A stretch of DNA of 64,000 bases from an uncultured Pelagibacteraceae bacterium (GTDB taxonomy: Bacteria; Pseudomonadota; Alphaproteobacteria; Pelagibacterales; Pelagibacteraceae), in the NCBI GenBank assembly GCA_902601705.1, contig CACKNV010000002.1, positions 108,043 through 172,042 of the forward strand. The letters are read 5' to 3'. This document shows positions 30,418 through 38,722 of this stretch, piece by piece. How positions within the stretch are numbered: the stretch's first letter is position 1; each line of letters opens with the position of its first letter. Both the position numbers and the translations under genes were made by a program. The notes beneath the pieces were generated by a model that searched no databases, was not told where the DNA came from, and was given only the letters and a program-made list of their open reading frames with translations.

Positions 30418-32088
30418 TTATTCCTCTTCTTTTAAATCAACCAACTTTGCGTCAGGAAAGACTTTTTGTATTTCTTGAGCTACTTTACTTTTCTTAAATT
30501 CTTCAATCATATTATCTTTATCTTCTAAATTTTTTTCATAAACGCTTTTTGCCTCATTATTTTTACTCAAAGATATAATCCACCTTTCACCTGTCCATGA
30601 TAATAGTTTTTCTGTGAGGTTTTTAATAAAATTTTTATTTAGTTTTTCGTTAAAACTAATATCAATTTTTCCTCTATTGAAACTAACTAATTTGACGTTT
30701 CGTTCTAGATCATATTTAAGTTCAATCTCTTTTTCTTTGTTTGCTAAATTAATTAAATCTTGAAAACTTGTTATTTCAACTTTTGTGTTTTGGCTTTCTT
30801 TAGTAAAATTTTTAATTGGGTTTGTTTTAATTTGATTTATATTCTTTAATTGGTTTTTTATTTGATTGGGAATATTATCAACTGATTGATCATCAATTTT
30901 TTTTCCTGTTAAAGCATCACTTGGAGTTTGATTACTTTCTTTCTCTAAATCTGAAACTTGTTTTTTTGTGTCTATATTTTTTAAATGTACCAACTGCATA
31001 ATATACATTTCTAGAGTTAAATTTTCATTGCCTACTATTCTCAAATCGTCGATAGTCTTAATGGTAAGTTGCCAAAATAAGCCTATATCTTGCATGTCAA
31101 TGTTTTGTGAATACTGATCAATCATTTGAACTTCAGCCTCTGACACCGACATATCTTTTTCAATTGGTCCTAGGCTTATTCTTCTGCTGAATAAGTAAAG
31201 AACTTCTAAGATATCATTTAAAAAATTTTTAGCGTCTAAGCCATCATTTATTAATTCATTCAATATACTTGAAGCGCTCTTTTCATTGCCACTCAAAACT
31301 TCCTTAAATAGTGTAATAACTTTAGTTTTATCCGCTAATCCTAACATCAACCTGACATCGGGTTCCTCAATTTGTTTGTTTTCATTAAGGGATTGAGAAA
31401 GTAAAGCTCTATCTAACAACGATATGGAATCTCGAACGGATCCTTCTGAAGTTCTCGCAATAAGTTTTATTGCATCCTTTGATATTTTTCCTTTTTCTTC
31501 ATCTGCTATTTTTCTTAAGTGCTCACAAAGTTGATCTACACTAACTCTTTTAAGATCAAATCTTTGACATCTTGATAAAATGGTTACAGGTATTTTTCTC
31601 ACCTCAGTTGTTGCTAAGATAAATTTTAAACTTGGCGGTGGCTCTTCTAAAGTTTTAAGTAGTCCATTAAATGCTTGTTTAGAAAGCATGTGAACTTCAT
31701 CAATTATAAATATTTTAAACTTTGCACTAGTTGGGCTATACTTCGAATTCTCAATTAATTCTCTTACATCATCTATTCCAGTTTTTGATGCAGCATCCAT
31801 TTCCAAAATATCAATATGATTTGAATTTATAATTTCTTGGCAAGTAGGACAAAATTTTTCATTTGAACAATTTATTTTAGGGTCATCATTTTTCTGACAG
31901 TTTAAAGCTTTTGCGATAAGACGTGCTGTTGTAGTTTTACCTACACCTCTAATTCCTGTTAATAAATACGCGTTAGGAGTTTTTCCAAGCTTAATTGCAT
32001 TGATAATTGTTTGGGCCATGACTTCTTGGCCAATTAAATCTTTAAACTCTTGTGGTCTATATTTAAGTGCTAAAATTTTATTTGTCAT
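30418..32088 (-). CDS. dnaX: DNA polymerase III subunit tau (gamma/tau, DnaX)
   Basis: The clamp-loader ATPase. From the ATG at 32088 (MTNKILALKYRP) it has 556 residues: Walker A GIRGVGKTT (about 45-53), a four-cysteine zinc site (about 64-86), Walker B FIIDEVHML, the SRC arginine finger in ILSRCQRF, then domain III to about residue 370, and a C-terminal tau region. The frame stays open to 32124, but that overlaps the SRP RNA. A run of eight A (codons 395-398) is placed where slippage would end the protein almost at once, giving a ~398-residue gamma-like form. The start codon sits about 4 bases after the SRP RNA with no Shine-Dalgarno sequence. Confidence 0.95.
   Translation of the reverse strand: MTNKILALKYRPQEFKDLIGQEVMAQTIINAIKLGKTPNAYLLTGIRGVGKTTTARLIAKALNCQKNDDPKINCSNEKFCPTCQEIINSNHIDILEMDAASKTGIDDVRELIENSKYSPTSAKFKIFIIDEVHMLSKQAFNGLLKTLEEPPPSLKFILATTEVRKIPVTILSRCQRFDLKRVSVDQLCEHLRKIADEEKGKISKDAIKLIARTSEGSVRDSISLLDRALLSQSLNENKQIEEPDVRLMLGLADKTKVITLFKEVLSGNEKSASSILNELINDGLDAKNFLNDILEVLYLFSRRISLGPIEKDMSVSEAEVQMIDQYSQNIDMQDIGLFWQLTIKTIDDLRIVGNENLTLEMYIMQLVHLKNIDTKKQVSDLEKESNQTPSDALTGKKIDDQSVDNIPNQIKNQLKNINQIKTNPIKNFTKESQNTKVEITSFQDLINLANKEKEIELKYDLERNVKLVSFNRGKIDISFNEKLNKNFIKNLTEKLLSWTGERWIISLSKNNEAKSVYEKNLEDKDNMIEEFKKSKVAQEIQKVFPDAKLVDLKEEE
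30897..30904 (-). other. Candidate slippage site in dnaX (A8)
   Basis: Eight A on the coding strand in the reading GGA AAA AAA ATT GAT. Adding one base (or a -1 ribosomal shift) gives AAT TGA, an immediate stop; losing one base leads to a stop 15 codons further. The site falls after domain III, where gamma forms end in other bacteria. A runs are common in this genome, so placement is suggestive and not proof. Confidence 0.45.
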
Positions 32089-32091
32089 TTT

Positions 32092-32184
32092 AAAGAGGCA
32101 GGCAACAACCTGAAAAATTTTCACTACGGCTGCTTCTTTTCAGACCTGACCGGGTTTATGAAACATCCACCTGATGCCAACCTC
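32092..32184 (-). ncRNA. ffs: Signal recognition particle RNA (4.5S, small bacterial type)
   Basis: The highly conserved Ffh-binding core is present: GGTCAGGTCTGAAAAGAAGC then AGCC, with the GAAA tetraloop and the AGCAGCC side loop. Flanking arms pair (GAGG at the 5' end with CCTC at the 3' end, GGCA with TGCC), giving a single hairpin of about 93 bases. The 5' end is placed from a promoter with TATACT at 32191-32196. Together with Ffh the RNA targets membrane proteins. It lies between pheA and dnaX, a common location, and its 3' end is about 4 bases from the dnaX start. Confidence 0.93.
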
Positions 32185-32190
32185 AATATG

Positions 32191-32220
32191 AGTATATCAA
32201 GATCAATTTAAATACTACAA
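32191..32220 (-). promoter_or_regulatory. Candidate sigma-70 promoter for SRP RNA
   Basis: On the minus strand TTGTAG (32220-32215) and TATACT (32196-32191) are 18 bases apart; a start 7 bases further falls on the first G of the SRP RNA stem (32184). It probably also drives dnaX-ybaB-recR. Confidence 0.6.
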
Positions 32221-32242
32221 GGCTAGATTTAAATTTTGTGGA

Positions 32243-33076
32243 CTATTTTTGCCTAAATGCTGAAGATTCGTACACCCCAAGGATGTCTAATGTCTCAGTA
32301 TGGAAGCCTAATTCCTCTAGAGCCTTTTTCACTTTTAGCTGTTCTAAATGACCTTCAATATCTAAATAAAAATTAGCTTGTTCAAAAGTATTTTTTACTG
32401 AAAAACTTTCTAGCTTTGTTAAATTAACTTGATTAGTTGCAAATCCACCTAAACATTTATAAAGAGCTGAAGGTTCGCTTTTAACTCTAAAAATGCAGCT
32501 TGTTAAATATTTTTTGTCTTTATTATAATCTGGCTGTTCAATATTCTTTCCCATAATTAAAAATCTTGTAACATTACCTTTATCATCTTCGATATTTTTT
32601 TTTAGTATTTTTAAATTATACATTTTAGCCGAAAGTTCTGATGCAATTGCAGCTATGGATTTATCTTTTCCTTTAGCTAAATCTTTGGCTGATCCAGCAG
32701 TATCTACAGAAATTATACATTTAAAATTTCTCTCATTAATAATTTTTTGGCATTGGCTAATGGCTTGTGCATGACTTCTAACATATTTAATTTCTTCAAT
32801 AGAAGAATCAGGTTTTCCAAGTAGATTATGTTCGACTGGAAGAAAATATTCACCGTGAATTTGTAATTTATATTTGGGTAAAAGGTAATGTATATCCGCA
32901 ACTCTTCCAGCTAAAGAATTTTCGATTGGAATCACAATTTTGTAGTTTTGGTCGTTGTAAGCAAGTTTAAAAGTGTCTTCAAATGTTGAGCAGGTTTTTA
33001 TATCTGCATTTTTATAAAGATTTTCTACAGCGATATGTGAATAAGCCCCAAGCTCTCCTTGAATTCCTATTTTCAT
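32243..33076 (-). CDS. pheA: Prephenate dehydratase
   Basis: Converts prephenate to phenylpyruvate in phenylalanine synthesis. The 277-residue monofunctional enzyme starts with IGIQGELGAYSH, carries IPIENSLAGRVADIHYLL (about 49-66), the catalytic TRF in DKGNVTRFLIMG (about 164-175) and a C-terminal ACT domain with the feedback site LTKLESFSVK. There is no chorismate mutase domain. It follows kdsB by one base and is followed by the SRP RNA. Confidence 0.95.
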   Translation of the reverse strand: MKIGIQGELGAYSHIAVENLYKNADIKTCSTFEDTFKLAYNDQNYKIVIPIENSLAGRVADIHYLLPKYKLQIHGEYFLPVEHNLLGKPDSSIEEIKYVRSHAQAISQCQKIINERNFKCIISVDTAGSAKDLAKGKDKSIAAIASELSAKMYNLKILKKNIEDDKGNVTRFLIMGKNIEQPDYNKDKKYLTSCIFRVKSEPSALYKCLGGFATNQVNLTKLESFSVKNTFEQANFYLDIEGHLEQLKVKKALEELGFHTETLDILGVYESSAFRQK

Positions 33077-33077
33077 T

Positions 33078-33812
33078 TTAATTTCTATTCTCCATAATTT
33101 TTCTTACTTTCATTAAATCATTTTTTGTATCAACACTTAATGGCGATGAGTTGACATATCCAACATGTATCGACATTGAGTTCTCGAGAGCTCTTAGTTG
33201 TTCTAATTTTCTCTCCAATTCGAGCTTGGATCTTTTCAAACTTACATACCTCACTAATGCTTTATTAGTAAAGGCATAAATACCTACATGATGATAATAA
33301 TTTTCATATTTTTTTTTGTCTATTCTAAAGAAATCAATCGCTTCGCTAAACTTACCAGAAAATAATTGTCCTTTTACAGCTACTTTAACATTGTTTTCAT
33401 CCGCAAATTCATCATCAGAGCTAAAAGAGCTGGCCAAAGTTCCAATATCACAATTACCTTGCTGCATATAATTTATTAAATCTGATATGACCTGGGGCCC
33501 TATGTTTGGCATGTCGCCTTGCAAATTTACAATTAAATTAGGTTCACTATTCAAGTGACTTTTAAAAACTTCATAAACTCGATCTGTTCCAGTTTGATGA
33601 TCAATAGACGTAAGAAATGCTTTTCCATTATTTTTACTAACAACATCAATAATTTTTTGGTCAGGGGTAGCCACATATACTTCTGAATTAGTTTTCTTTG
33701 CAGCCTCATAAACATGAAGAATCATTTCTTTCTTATTTATAAGTTCCAACGGCTTATTGGGTAATCTTACAGCGTCTAATCGTGAAGGTATTATTATAAC
33801 AGTTTTGCTCAT
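33078..33812 (-). CDS. kdsB: CMP-Kdo synthetase (3-deoxy-manno-octulosonate cytidylyltransferase)
   Basis: Activates Kdo with CTP for LPS core synthesis. The 244-residue protein has the nucleotide-binding IIIPSRLDAVRLPNKPL at the start, LTSIDHQTGTDRVYEV (about 71-86), VNLQGDMPNIGP (about 98-109) and HVGIYAFTNKALVRYV. The open frame reaches back to 33827, but the ATG at 33812 is where family similarity begins. One base separates it from pheA. It pairs with waaA and kdsD elsewhere in the window. Confidence 0.94.
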   Translation of the reverse strand: MSKTVIIIPSRLDAVRLPNKPLELINKKEMILHVYEAAKKTNSEVYVATPDQKIIDVVSKNNGKAFLTSIDHQTGTDRVYEVFKSHLNSEPNLIVNLQGDMPNIGPQVISDLINYMQQGNCDIGTLASSFSSDDEFADENNVKVAVKGQLFSGKFSEAIDFFRIDKKKYENYYHHVGIYAFTNKALVRYVSLKRSKLELERKLEQLRALENSMSIHVGYVNSSPLSVDTKNDLMKVRKIMENRN

Positions 33813-33904
33813 AATTATGCGTCCCAAAGACGCAAAAAAAAATTAAGTAATTTAAGTTTTTTTACTAAAGTCGTGTTATACGTCAGTTAAGTTTTATCAA
33901 AATT

Positions 33905-34453
33905 ATGGATAGTTTTGAAATAAATAAAATTATAGCTGCGGTTCTTCTTACTGCTCTAATTATTATTGGTATTGGAAAATTCACTGATATTTTATTCCAT
34001 GTTGAGAAACCTAAAGAGTCAGCCTACAAAATTGAAGGTTTAGAGGTTGCCGTCACTAATGCTTCAACTGATAACAAAGAGACGAAAGTTGTAGAAGCTG
34101 TAGATATAAAAACTCTTTTAGCTATGGGTGATCTCGCTCACGGCGAAAAGGTTTTTAAGAAATGCACTGCCTGTCATCAAATTGCGGTTGGTGGAAAAAA
34201 TATGATTGGACCGAACCTGTGGGGCGTGATTGGAAGAACTTCAGGATCAATTAGTGATTACAAATATTCTAAAGCTATGATAGCTCATGGAAAAGAATGG
34301 ACTTTCGAAGAAATGAATAGCTACTTAATCAAACCTCAAGCTCATATTAAAGGAACGAAAATGGCTTTTGCTGGACTTAGAAAAGAAAAAGATAGAGCTT
34401 CTGTGATTTTATATATGAACTCTAAAAGCAACAGTCCGAAACCTTTACCTTAA
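33905..34453 (+). CDS. cycM: Membrane-anchored c-type cytochrome (CycM/c552-like)
   Basis: A 182-residue class I cytochrome c tethered by an uncleaved N-terminal helix (about residues 8-30). Heme binding motif KCTACHQ (about 85-91) is followed by GPNLWGVIGRTSGSISDYKYS, and the axial Met lies in KGTKMAFAGLRKEKDRASVI. A low-complexity acidic/Thr linker (about 45-75) separates anchor and heme domain. Such proteins carry electrons from the bc1 complex to the aa3 oxidase, whose subunits start this window. It is a single gene, and overlaps argF convergently by 4 bases. Confidence 0.92.
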   Translation: MDSFEINKIIAAVLLTALIIIGIGKFTDILFHVEKPKESAYKIEGLEVAVTNASTDNKETKVVEAVDIKTLLAMGDLAHGEKVFKKCTACHQIAVGGKNMIGPNLWGVIGRTSGSISDYKYSKAMIAHGKEWTFEEMNSYLIKPQAHIKGTKMAFAGLRKEKDRASVILYMNSKSNSPKPLP

Positions 34454-35376
34454 TCCAAGCACCACTTTATAATACTTTTTTGAGCATGCACTCTATTAAG
34501 GGCTTGTCTCCAAACTACAGACTGTTTTCCATCAATCACTTCATCCGTAACCTCTTCTCCTCTTCCAACTGGAAGACAATGCATAAAAATCGCATCTGAA
34601 TTCGCCTTGCTCATTAATTTTTTATTTACTTGAAAGGGCTTTAGTATTTTTTTCTTAGCTTTTTTATTAACTTTGTCATTCATTGAAACCCATTTATCAG
34701 TCATTACACAATCAGAATTTTTTACTGCCTCTTCAGGTTTCTGAGTTATAATAAGATTTACCTTATTTTTCTTTGCCCAACTTAATACTTTTTTATTTGG
34801 AGAATATTTTTTAGGGCAAGCAATTTTTAAATTAAATTTTAATTTTCCAGCAGCCTCGATTAAAGAATTTGACATATTATTGTTTCCATCTCCTAGCCAT
34901 GTAATTGTTTTACCCTCGATGGTCCCATTACTCTCTTCGAAAGTAAGAATATCTGACATGATTTGACAAGGATGTCCTATATCTGACAAACCATTAATTA
35001 TTGGAATATCTAAGTGTTTTCCAAACTCTTCGAGATTTTTATGAGAAGATGTTCTTAACATTACTATGTCAACGTACTCTGTTAAAACTTTTGCAGTATC
35101 TTTTAATGTTTCATCGCCTTTGCCATAATGTATTCCATCAGGATTTAAAATAATCGAGGAACCTCCTAATTGCTTAACAGCAATATCAAAAGACATTCTA
35201 GTTCTTGTCGAAGGCTTTTCAAAAATCATCGCCATAGATTTTCCCTCAAAAGGTTTATCTTCATCTGGAGAAGATTTATTTAAATTTTGTCTTTTAAGCT
35301 TTCTAGCTTTCGCCTCATCGATAATAGCTCTTAGATCATTTGAAGAATGATCAGATATATTTATAAAATTTTTCAT
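34450..35376 (-). CDS. argF: Ornithine carbamoyltransferase
   Basis: Forms citrulline from ornithine and carbamoyl phosphate in arginine synthesis. The 308 residues show the carbamoyl phosphate loop STRTRMSFD (about 55-63), HPCQIMSDILTFEE (about 137-150), WLGDGNNNMSNSLI and the ornithine-binding HCLPVGRGEEV (about 269-279). It overlaps argD by 4 bases, forming an argD-argF pair, and its stop overlaps that of the convergent cytochrome gene. Confidence 0.96.
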   Translation of the reverse strand: MKNFINISDHSSNDLRAIIDEAKARKLKRQNLNKSSPDEDKPFEGKSMAMIFEKPSTRTRMSFDIAVKQLGGSSIILNPDGIHYGKGDETLKDTAKVLTEYVDIVMLRTSSHKNLEEFGKHLDIPIINGLSDIGHPCQIMSDILTFEESNGTIEGKTITWLGDGNNNMSNSLIEAAGKLKFNLKIACPKKYSPNKKVLSWAKKNKVNLIITQKPEEAVKNSDCVMTDKWVSMNDKVNKKAKKKILKPFQVNKKLMSKANSDAIFMHCLPVGRGEEVTDEVIDGKQSVVWRQALNRVHAQKSIIKWCLD

Positions 35377-36539
35377 CTATAGTTTTTGCAAACCTTGTCT
35401 AATATTTTTAAACCTAAATTAATTTCTTGCTTTGTGACATTTAAAGGAGGCAAAAGTCTGACTACATTTTCTCCAGCTCTTACCGTTAAAAGTTTATTGT
35501 CCATTAATTTTAGAATAAATTTAGTTTGATCTCTGTGTAAACAAAGTCCAACCAATAAACCTTTTCCTCTGACTTCTTTAATTATTTTTGGATATTTTTC
35601 TTTTAATTTCTTAAGACCTTTTAAAAAATAATTTCCGTTTTTAGTAACATTGCTCAAAAAACCTTTTTTAAACATCACATCCATTACTGCATTTCCAGCG
35701 CTCATTGCTAAAGGATTGCCTCCAAAAGTAGATCCGTGTGTGCCTGGTTTCATTCCTGATGCTACTTTTTTATTTACTAATACAGCGCCAATAGGAAAAC
35801 CGCCTCCTATGCCTTTTGCGATTGGCACGATATCAGGTTTTATTTTTGCGTGTTCGAATGCAAAAAATTTTCCACTTCTTCCTATTCCACACTGGACTTC
35901 ATCTAAAATTAATAAAATTTTCTTTTTATTACATAATTTTCTTAATCCTACTAAACAATAATCTGGTATTACTTTTATTCCACCTTCTCCCATTATTGTC
36001 TCAACCATAATTGCAGCAGTTCTACTTGTAATAGATTTTTCTAAACTTTTATGATCACCAAAATTAAAATGATCAAATCCATCGACTTTAGGTCCAAAAC
36101 CTTCAGTGGCTTTTTTGCTATTGCTCGCAAAAATAGTTGCAAGAGTTCTTCCATGAAAACTATTGTTAATGCACAAAATTCTATTTTTTCTTGCTTGACC
36201 CTTTGAATAAAAATATCTTCTTGCAAATTTTATTGCTGCCTCTGTAGCTTCCGCTCCTGAATTTTGAAAGAAAACATAATCAGCAAATGTTTTTTGCTTT
36301 AATCTTTTAGCTAATCTTTCTTGTTCAGGAATAATAAATGCATTAGATACATGCCATAATTTTTTAGATTGTCTAGAAATTGAATTAATCAAATAATTAT
36401 TAGCATGGCCCAAACAATTCACGGCTATTCCTTGGACAAAGTCCAAATATTTTTTTCCATTTGTTCCATAAAGGAAAGAGCCTTTGCCTTTAGTAAAAGC
36501 AACTTTTTTTCTATTATATGTATTTAATATTGCACTCAT
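35373..36539 (-). CDS. argD: Acetylornithine aminotransferase
   Basis: PLP-dependent class III aminotransferase that makes N-acetylornithine. The 388-residue protein shows FVQGIAVNCLGHAN (about 33-46), QNSGAEATEAAIKFAR (about 90-105), FHGRTLATIFAS, LILDEVQCGIGRSGKFFAFE and the PLP lysine in PIAKGIGGGFPIGAVLV (about residue 240). It is followed directly by argF and preceded by an ABC-2 permease 2 bases upstream, so the permease may share the transcript. Confidence 0.94.
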   Translation of the reverse strand: MSAILNTYNRKKVAFTKGKGSFLYGTNGKKYLDFVQGIAVNCLGHANNYLINSISRQSKKLWHVSNAFIIPEQERLAKRLKQKTFADYVFFQNSGAEATEAAIKFARRYFYSKGQARKNRILCINNSFHGRTLATIFASNSKKATEGFGPKVDGFDHFNFGDHKSLEKSITSRTAAIMVETIMGEGGIKVIPDYCLVGLRKLCNKKKILLILDEVQCGIGRSGKFFAFEHAKIKPDIVPIAKGIGGGFPIGAVLVNKKVASGMKPGTHGSTFGGNPLAMSAGNAVMDVMFKKGFLSNVTKNGNYFLKGLKKLKEKYPKIIKEVRGKGLLVGLCLHRDQTKFILKLMDNKLLTVRAGENVVRLLPPLNVTKQEINLGLKILDKVCKNYR

Positions 36540-36541
36540 TT

Positions 36542-37354
36542 TTAAGATTTAATTTTATATCCTTTTTTATACAATAAGTAAGTAACAAACCAGCTAACGA
36601 AGCTTAATACCGATAAATATACCAATCCAATAAAAATTGATCCATCTGCTTTACCTATAAAACTGTATCTAAAACCATCTATCATGTAAAAAAATGGATT
36701 AACTTTACTAATCATTTGTAGAATGTCTGGCAATCTCTCAATTGAATAAAACGTCCCCGATAAAAAAGATAAAGGAACAATCACAAAATTTGTTACTGTT
36801 GCCATATGGTCAAATTTTTCCGCCCATAAGCCAGCGATAATTCCTATATTTCCTAGTATAAAAGAGGAGAGCAAAGTAAATATCACTAATAACAAATAAT
36901 TTGTGATCTCAATTTCTATAATGAACTTAAATACAATAATTGAAACAATTGCTATCATCACACTTCTTGTAACTGCTGCAAGCGCAACTGAGATGGTTAC
37001 TTCGGATGCTGACAAAGGTGCATAAAGTAAATCAACGATGTTTCCTTGTATTTTTCCAATCATAAAAGATGATGATGAGTGAGAAAAAGATTGCTGAATA
37101 ACTTGCATTGAAATCAACCCTGGCGCTAAAAAAGTTATAAAAGGAACTCCAAGCACATCTCCTCTATCTGCACCTATTGCTAGAGATAAAACAAGCAAAA
37201 AGAGTAAAGATGAAATAAGCGGAGAAAAAATAGTTTGTATCCACACAATTAAAAATCTTAAGACTTCTTTTTTATATAAAGTCCAAGCTCCAATCCAATT
37301 TATTAATCCAAATCTTCTCGATCCAATTTTATATTTTTTTGTTATTTCAACCAT
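36542..37354 (-). CDS. ABC-2 type transporter permease
   Basis: A 270-residue integral membrane protein of the ABC-2 family with six hydrophobic segments. The C-terminal half contains FVIVPLSFLSGTFYSIERLPDI, followed by VNPFFYMIDGFRYSFIG, the conserved ABC-2 signature. The N-terminal part has FLAPGLISMQVIQQSF. Relatives export polysaccharides, lipids or drugs (YadH/NodJ-like), but no ATPase partner lies beside it here, so it must pair with one encoded elsewhere. It precedes argD by 2 bases; a functional link to arginine is not implied. Confidence 0.82.
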   Translation of the reverse strand: MVEITKKYKIGSRRFGLINWIGAWTLYKKEVLRFLIVWIQTIFSPLISSLLFLLVLSLAIGADRGDVLGVPFITFLAPGLISMQVIQQSFSHSSSSFMIGKIQGNIVDLLYAPLSASEVTISVALAAVTRSVMIAIVSIIVFKFIIEIEITNYLLLVIFTLLSSFILGNIGIIAGLWAEKFDHMATVTNFVIVPLSFLSGTFYSIERLPDILQMISKVNPFFYMIDGFRYSFIGKADGSIFIGLVYLSVLSFVSWFVTYLLYKKGYKIKS

Positions 37355-37460
37355 AAATAGTCTTATATCCTTTTATTAAAAAAACTGTGTACAACTAAAT
37401 CTACTCACAGCTTTTAGGACTTTTAATGTTTTAAACCTCAATATTATGTCCTAAGTTTTT

Positions 37461-37486
37461 TATAATTACTAAATATTGTAATTATA
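37461..37486. promoter_or_regulatory. Inverted repeat directly before the gcrA start codon
   Basis: TATAATTAC at 37461-37469 and GTAATTATA at 37478-37486 are perfect 9-base arms with an 8-base spacer, ending four bases before the gcrA ATG. No Shine-Dalgarno sequence is present between. It could be an operator over the promoter/start region or an mRNA hairpin at the ribosome site. Confidence 0.5.
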
Positions 37487-37490
37487 TACT

Positions 37491-37991
37491 ATGAGTTGGA
37501 CAGAAGAAAAAGTCGCTAAATTAAAGGAACTCTGGTCTAAAGGCCATACCGCAAGTCAGATAGCCGAAGCTCTAGGTGACACAACGCGAAACGCGGTTAT
37601 TGGTAAAGCTCACAGATTAAACTTAGAGGCAAGAGCTCCATCTAAACAATCTAGTCAAACATCAACATCTGTAAATAGACCTACACGAAGAGGTCCTGCA
37701 CCAACCTCTAGAAAAGCTAAATTCCAATCAATTTTACTCGATAAAAATTTTGAACCAGAAAACCCTAAGTCTTTAGAGGAGTTAACAGATCAAACCTGTA
37801 AATGGCCAATAGGGCACCCCAATGAAGAAAAGTTTTATTTCTGCGGAAGAAAGCCTGAAGGAGAATTCCCGTATTGTAAATTACACGTATTATATGCATT
37901 TCAACCAAAAGGCACAAAAGAAGAGGTTCTTGATAAAGAAGATGACATCCCAGAATTTATTGAGAAAAAAGTTAAAGCCTCGTCTGGTTAA
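37491..37991 (+). CDS. gcrA: Cell cycle regulator GcrA
   Basis: GcrA binds sigma-70 RNA polymerase and activates genes at promoters methylated by CcrM in alphaproteobacteria. The 166-residue protein has the diagnostic N-terminal DNA-binding domain: MSWTEEKVAKLKELW (1-15), SASQIAEAL-like GHTASQIAEALGD (about 17-29), TRNAVIGKAHRLNL (about 31-44), a disordered linker, then the sigma-interacting domain with CKWPIGHPNE and FYFCGRK...YCKLH. The ATG is directly downstream of an inverted repeat. It strongly supports an alphaproteobacterial origin. Confidence 0.95.
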   Translation: MSWTEEKVAKLKELWSKGHTASQIAEALGDTTRNAVIGKAHRLNLEARAPSKQSSQTSTSVNRPTRRGPAPTSRKAKFQSILLDKNFEPENPKSLEELTDQTCKWPIGHPNEEKFYFCGRKPEGEFPYCKLHVLYAFQPKGTKEEVLDKEDDIPEFIEKKVKASSG

Positions 37992-38024
37992 CAAAACTTT
38001 AACATTACAATCATATAATTGATT

Positions 38025-38252
38025 ATGAAGTTTATTAAAAAATACCTTAAATGGTTAAGTACTTTTTTAGTTCTTACAGGTATTTTATTAACAAATTTGA
38101 ATATGTATCCAGTAAATATAATGTTTCATGGAGCGGGAGTTGTTGGTTGGACAATTGCAGGTTTTATTTCTAAGGATAAAGCAATATTAACCAATTTTGG
38201 GTTACAGATTCCATTATTTATTATTGGTTTTTATCAAATTTTGGTTCCGTAA
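38025..38252 (+). CDS. Small hydrophobic membrane protein, unknown function
   Basis: A 75-residue protein with two or three membrane helices (about residues 8-22, 30-47 and 56-73) and a basic N terminus (MKFIKKYLKW). I do not recognise the family with certainty. The motif MYPVNIMFHGAGVVGW suggests a conserved small membrane protein and not a chance frame, and the gene fits neatly between gcrA (33 bases upstream) and arsC (26 bases downstream) on the same strand. I start it at the ATG at 38025 and not the TTG at 38019. Confidence 0.72.
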   Translation: MKFIKKYLKWLSTFLVLTGILLTNLNMYPVNIMFHGAGVVGWTIAGFISKDKAILTNFGLQIPLFIIGFYQILVP

Positions 38253-38278
38253 GTTCGGGACACTTCAATACATTTTTT

Positions 38279-38722
38279 ATGAGGAAAATAAAAACAATAT
38301 TATTTGTTTGTACTGGAAACTCTGCGAGAAGCATAATAGCGGAAAGTATTGTAAACAATAATTTCCGAAATAAATTCATCGCATTTAGCGCTGGAAGTAA
38401 TCCTTCAGGAAAAATCAATCCCTACATTAAAGAGTATCTTGAAGGAAAAAAATTTAATTTAGCCACGTATTATTCGAAAAATTTTGATGAATTTTTAAAA
38501 AATGATATTGATATTGATTATGTGATTACAGTTTGTAATAACGCCAATAAAGAAGTTTGTCCTGTATGGCCCAAAAAAAAGACCATTACGCACTGGGACA
38601 TCGCGGACCCCGTTGAAAAAATTAAAAAAACTAAAAATAAAGATAAAATAAATTTAATAGCTGAAGAAACTTATAATATAATTAATGAAAAAATTAAACA
38701 TTGGGTGAAAAATGAAAAGTAA
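38279..38722 (+). CDS. arsC: Arsenate reductase, low-molecular-weight phosphatase type
   Basis: Reduces arsenate to arsenite with a three-cysteine relay. The 147-residue protein has the phosphatase-like P loop VCTGNSARS (C11), then the two relay cysteines in TVCNNANKEVCPVWP (about C86 and C94) and the THWDIADP block, which marks ArsC and not an ordinary tyrosine phosphatase. It overlaps the downstream aquaporin gene by 11 bases, so arsenite is probably released through that channel, as in the aqpS-arsC arrangement of Sinorhizobium. Confidence 0.9.
   Translation: MRKIKTILFVCTGNSARSIIAESIVNNNFRNKFIAFSAGSNPSGKINPYIKEYLEGKKFNLATYYSKNFDEFLKNDIDIDYVITVCNNANKEVCPVWPKKKTITHWDIADPVEKIKKTKNKDKINLIAEETYNIINEKIKHWVKNEK

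Noticed and set aside
32089-32124. Longer dnaX starting at 32124
   Set aside because: The added 12 codons lie in the SRP RNA 3' arm; MTNKILALKYRP at 32088 is the normal DnaX start.
37421-37440. CtrA box (TTAA-N7-TTAA) before gcrA
   Set aside because: The two TTAA half-sites found there are only four bases apart.
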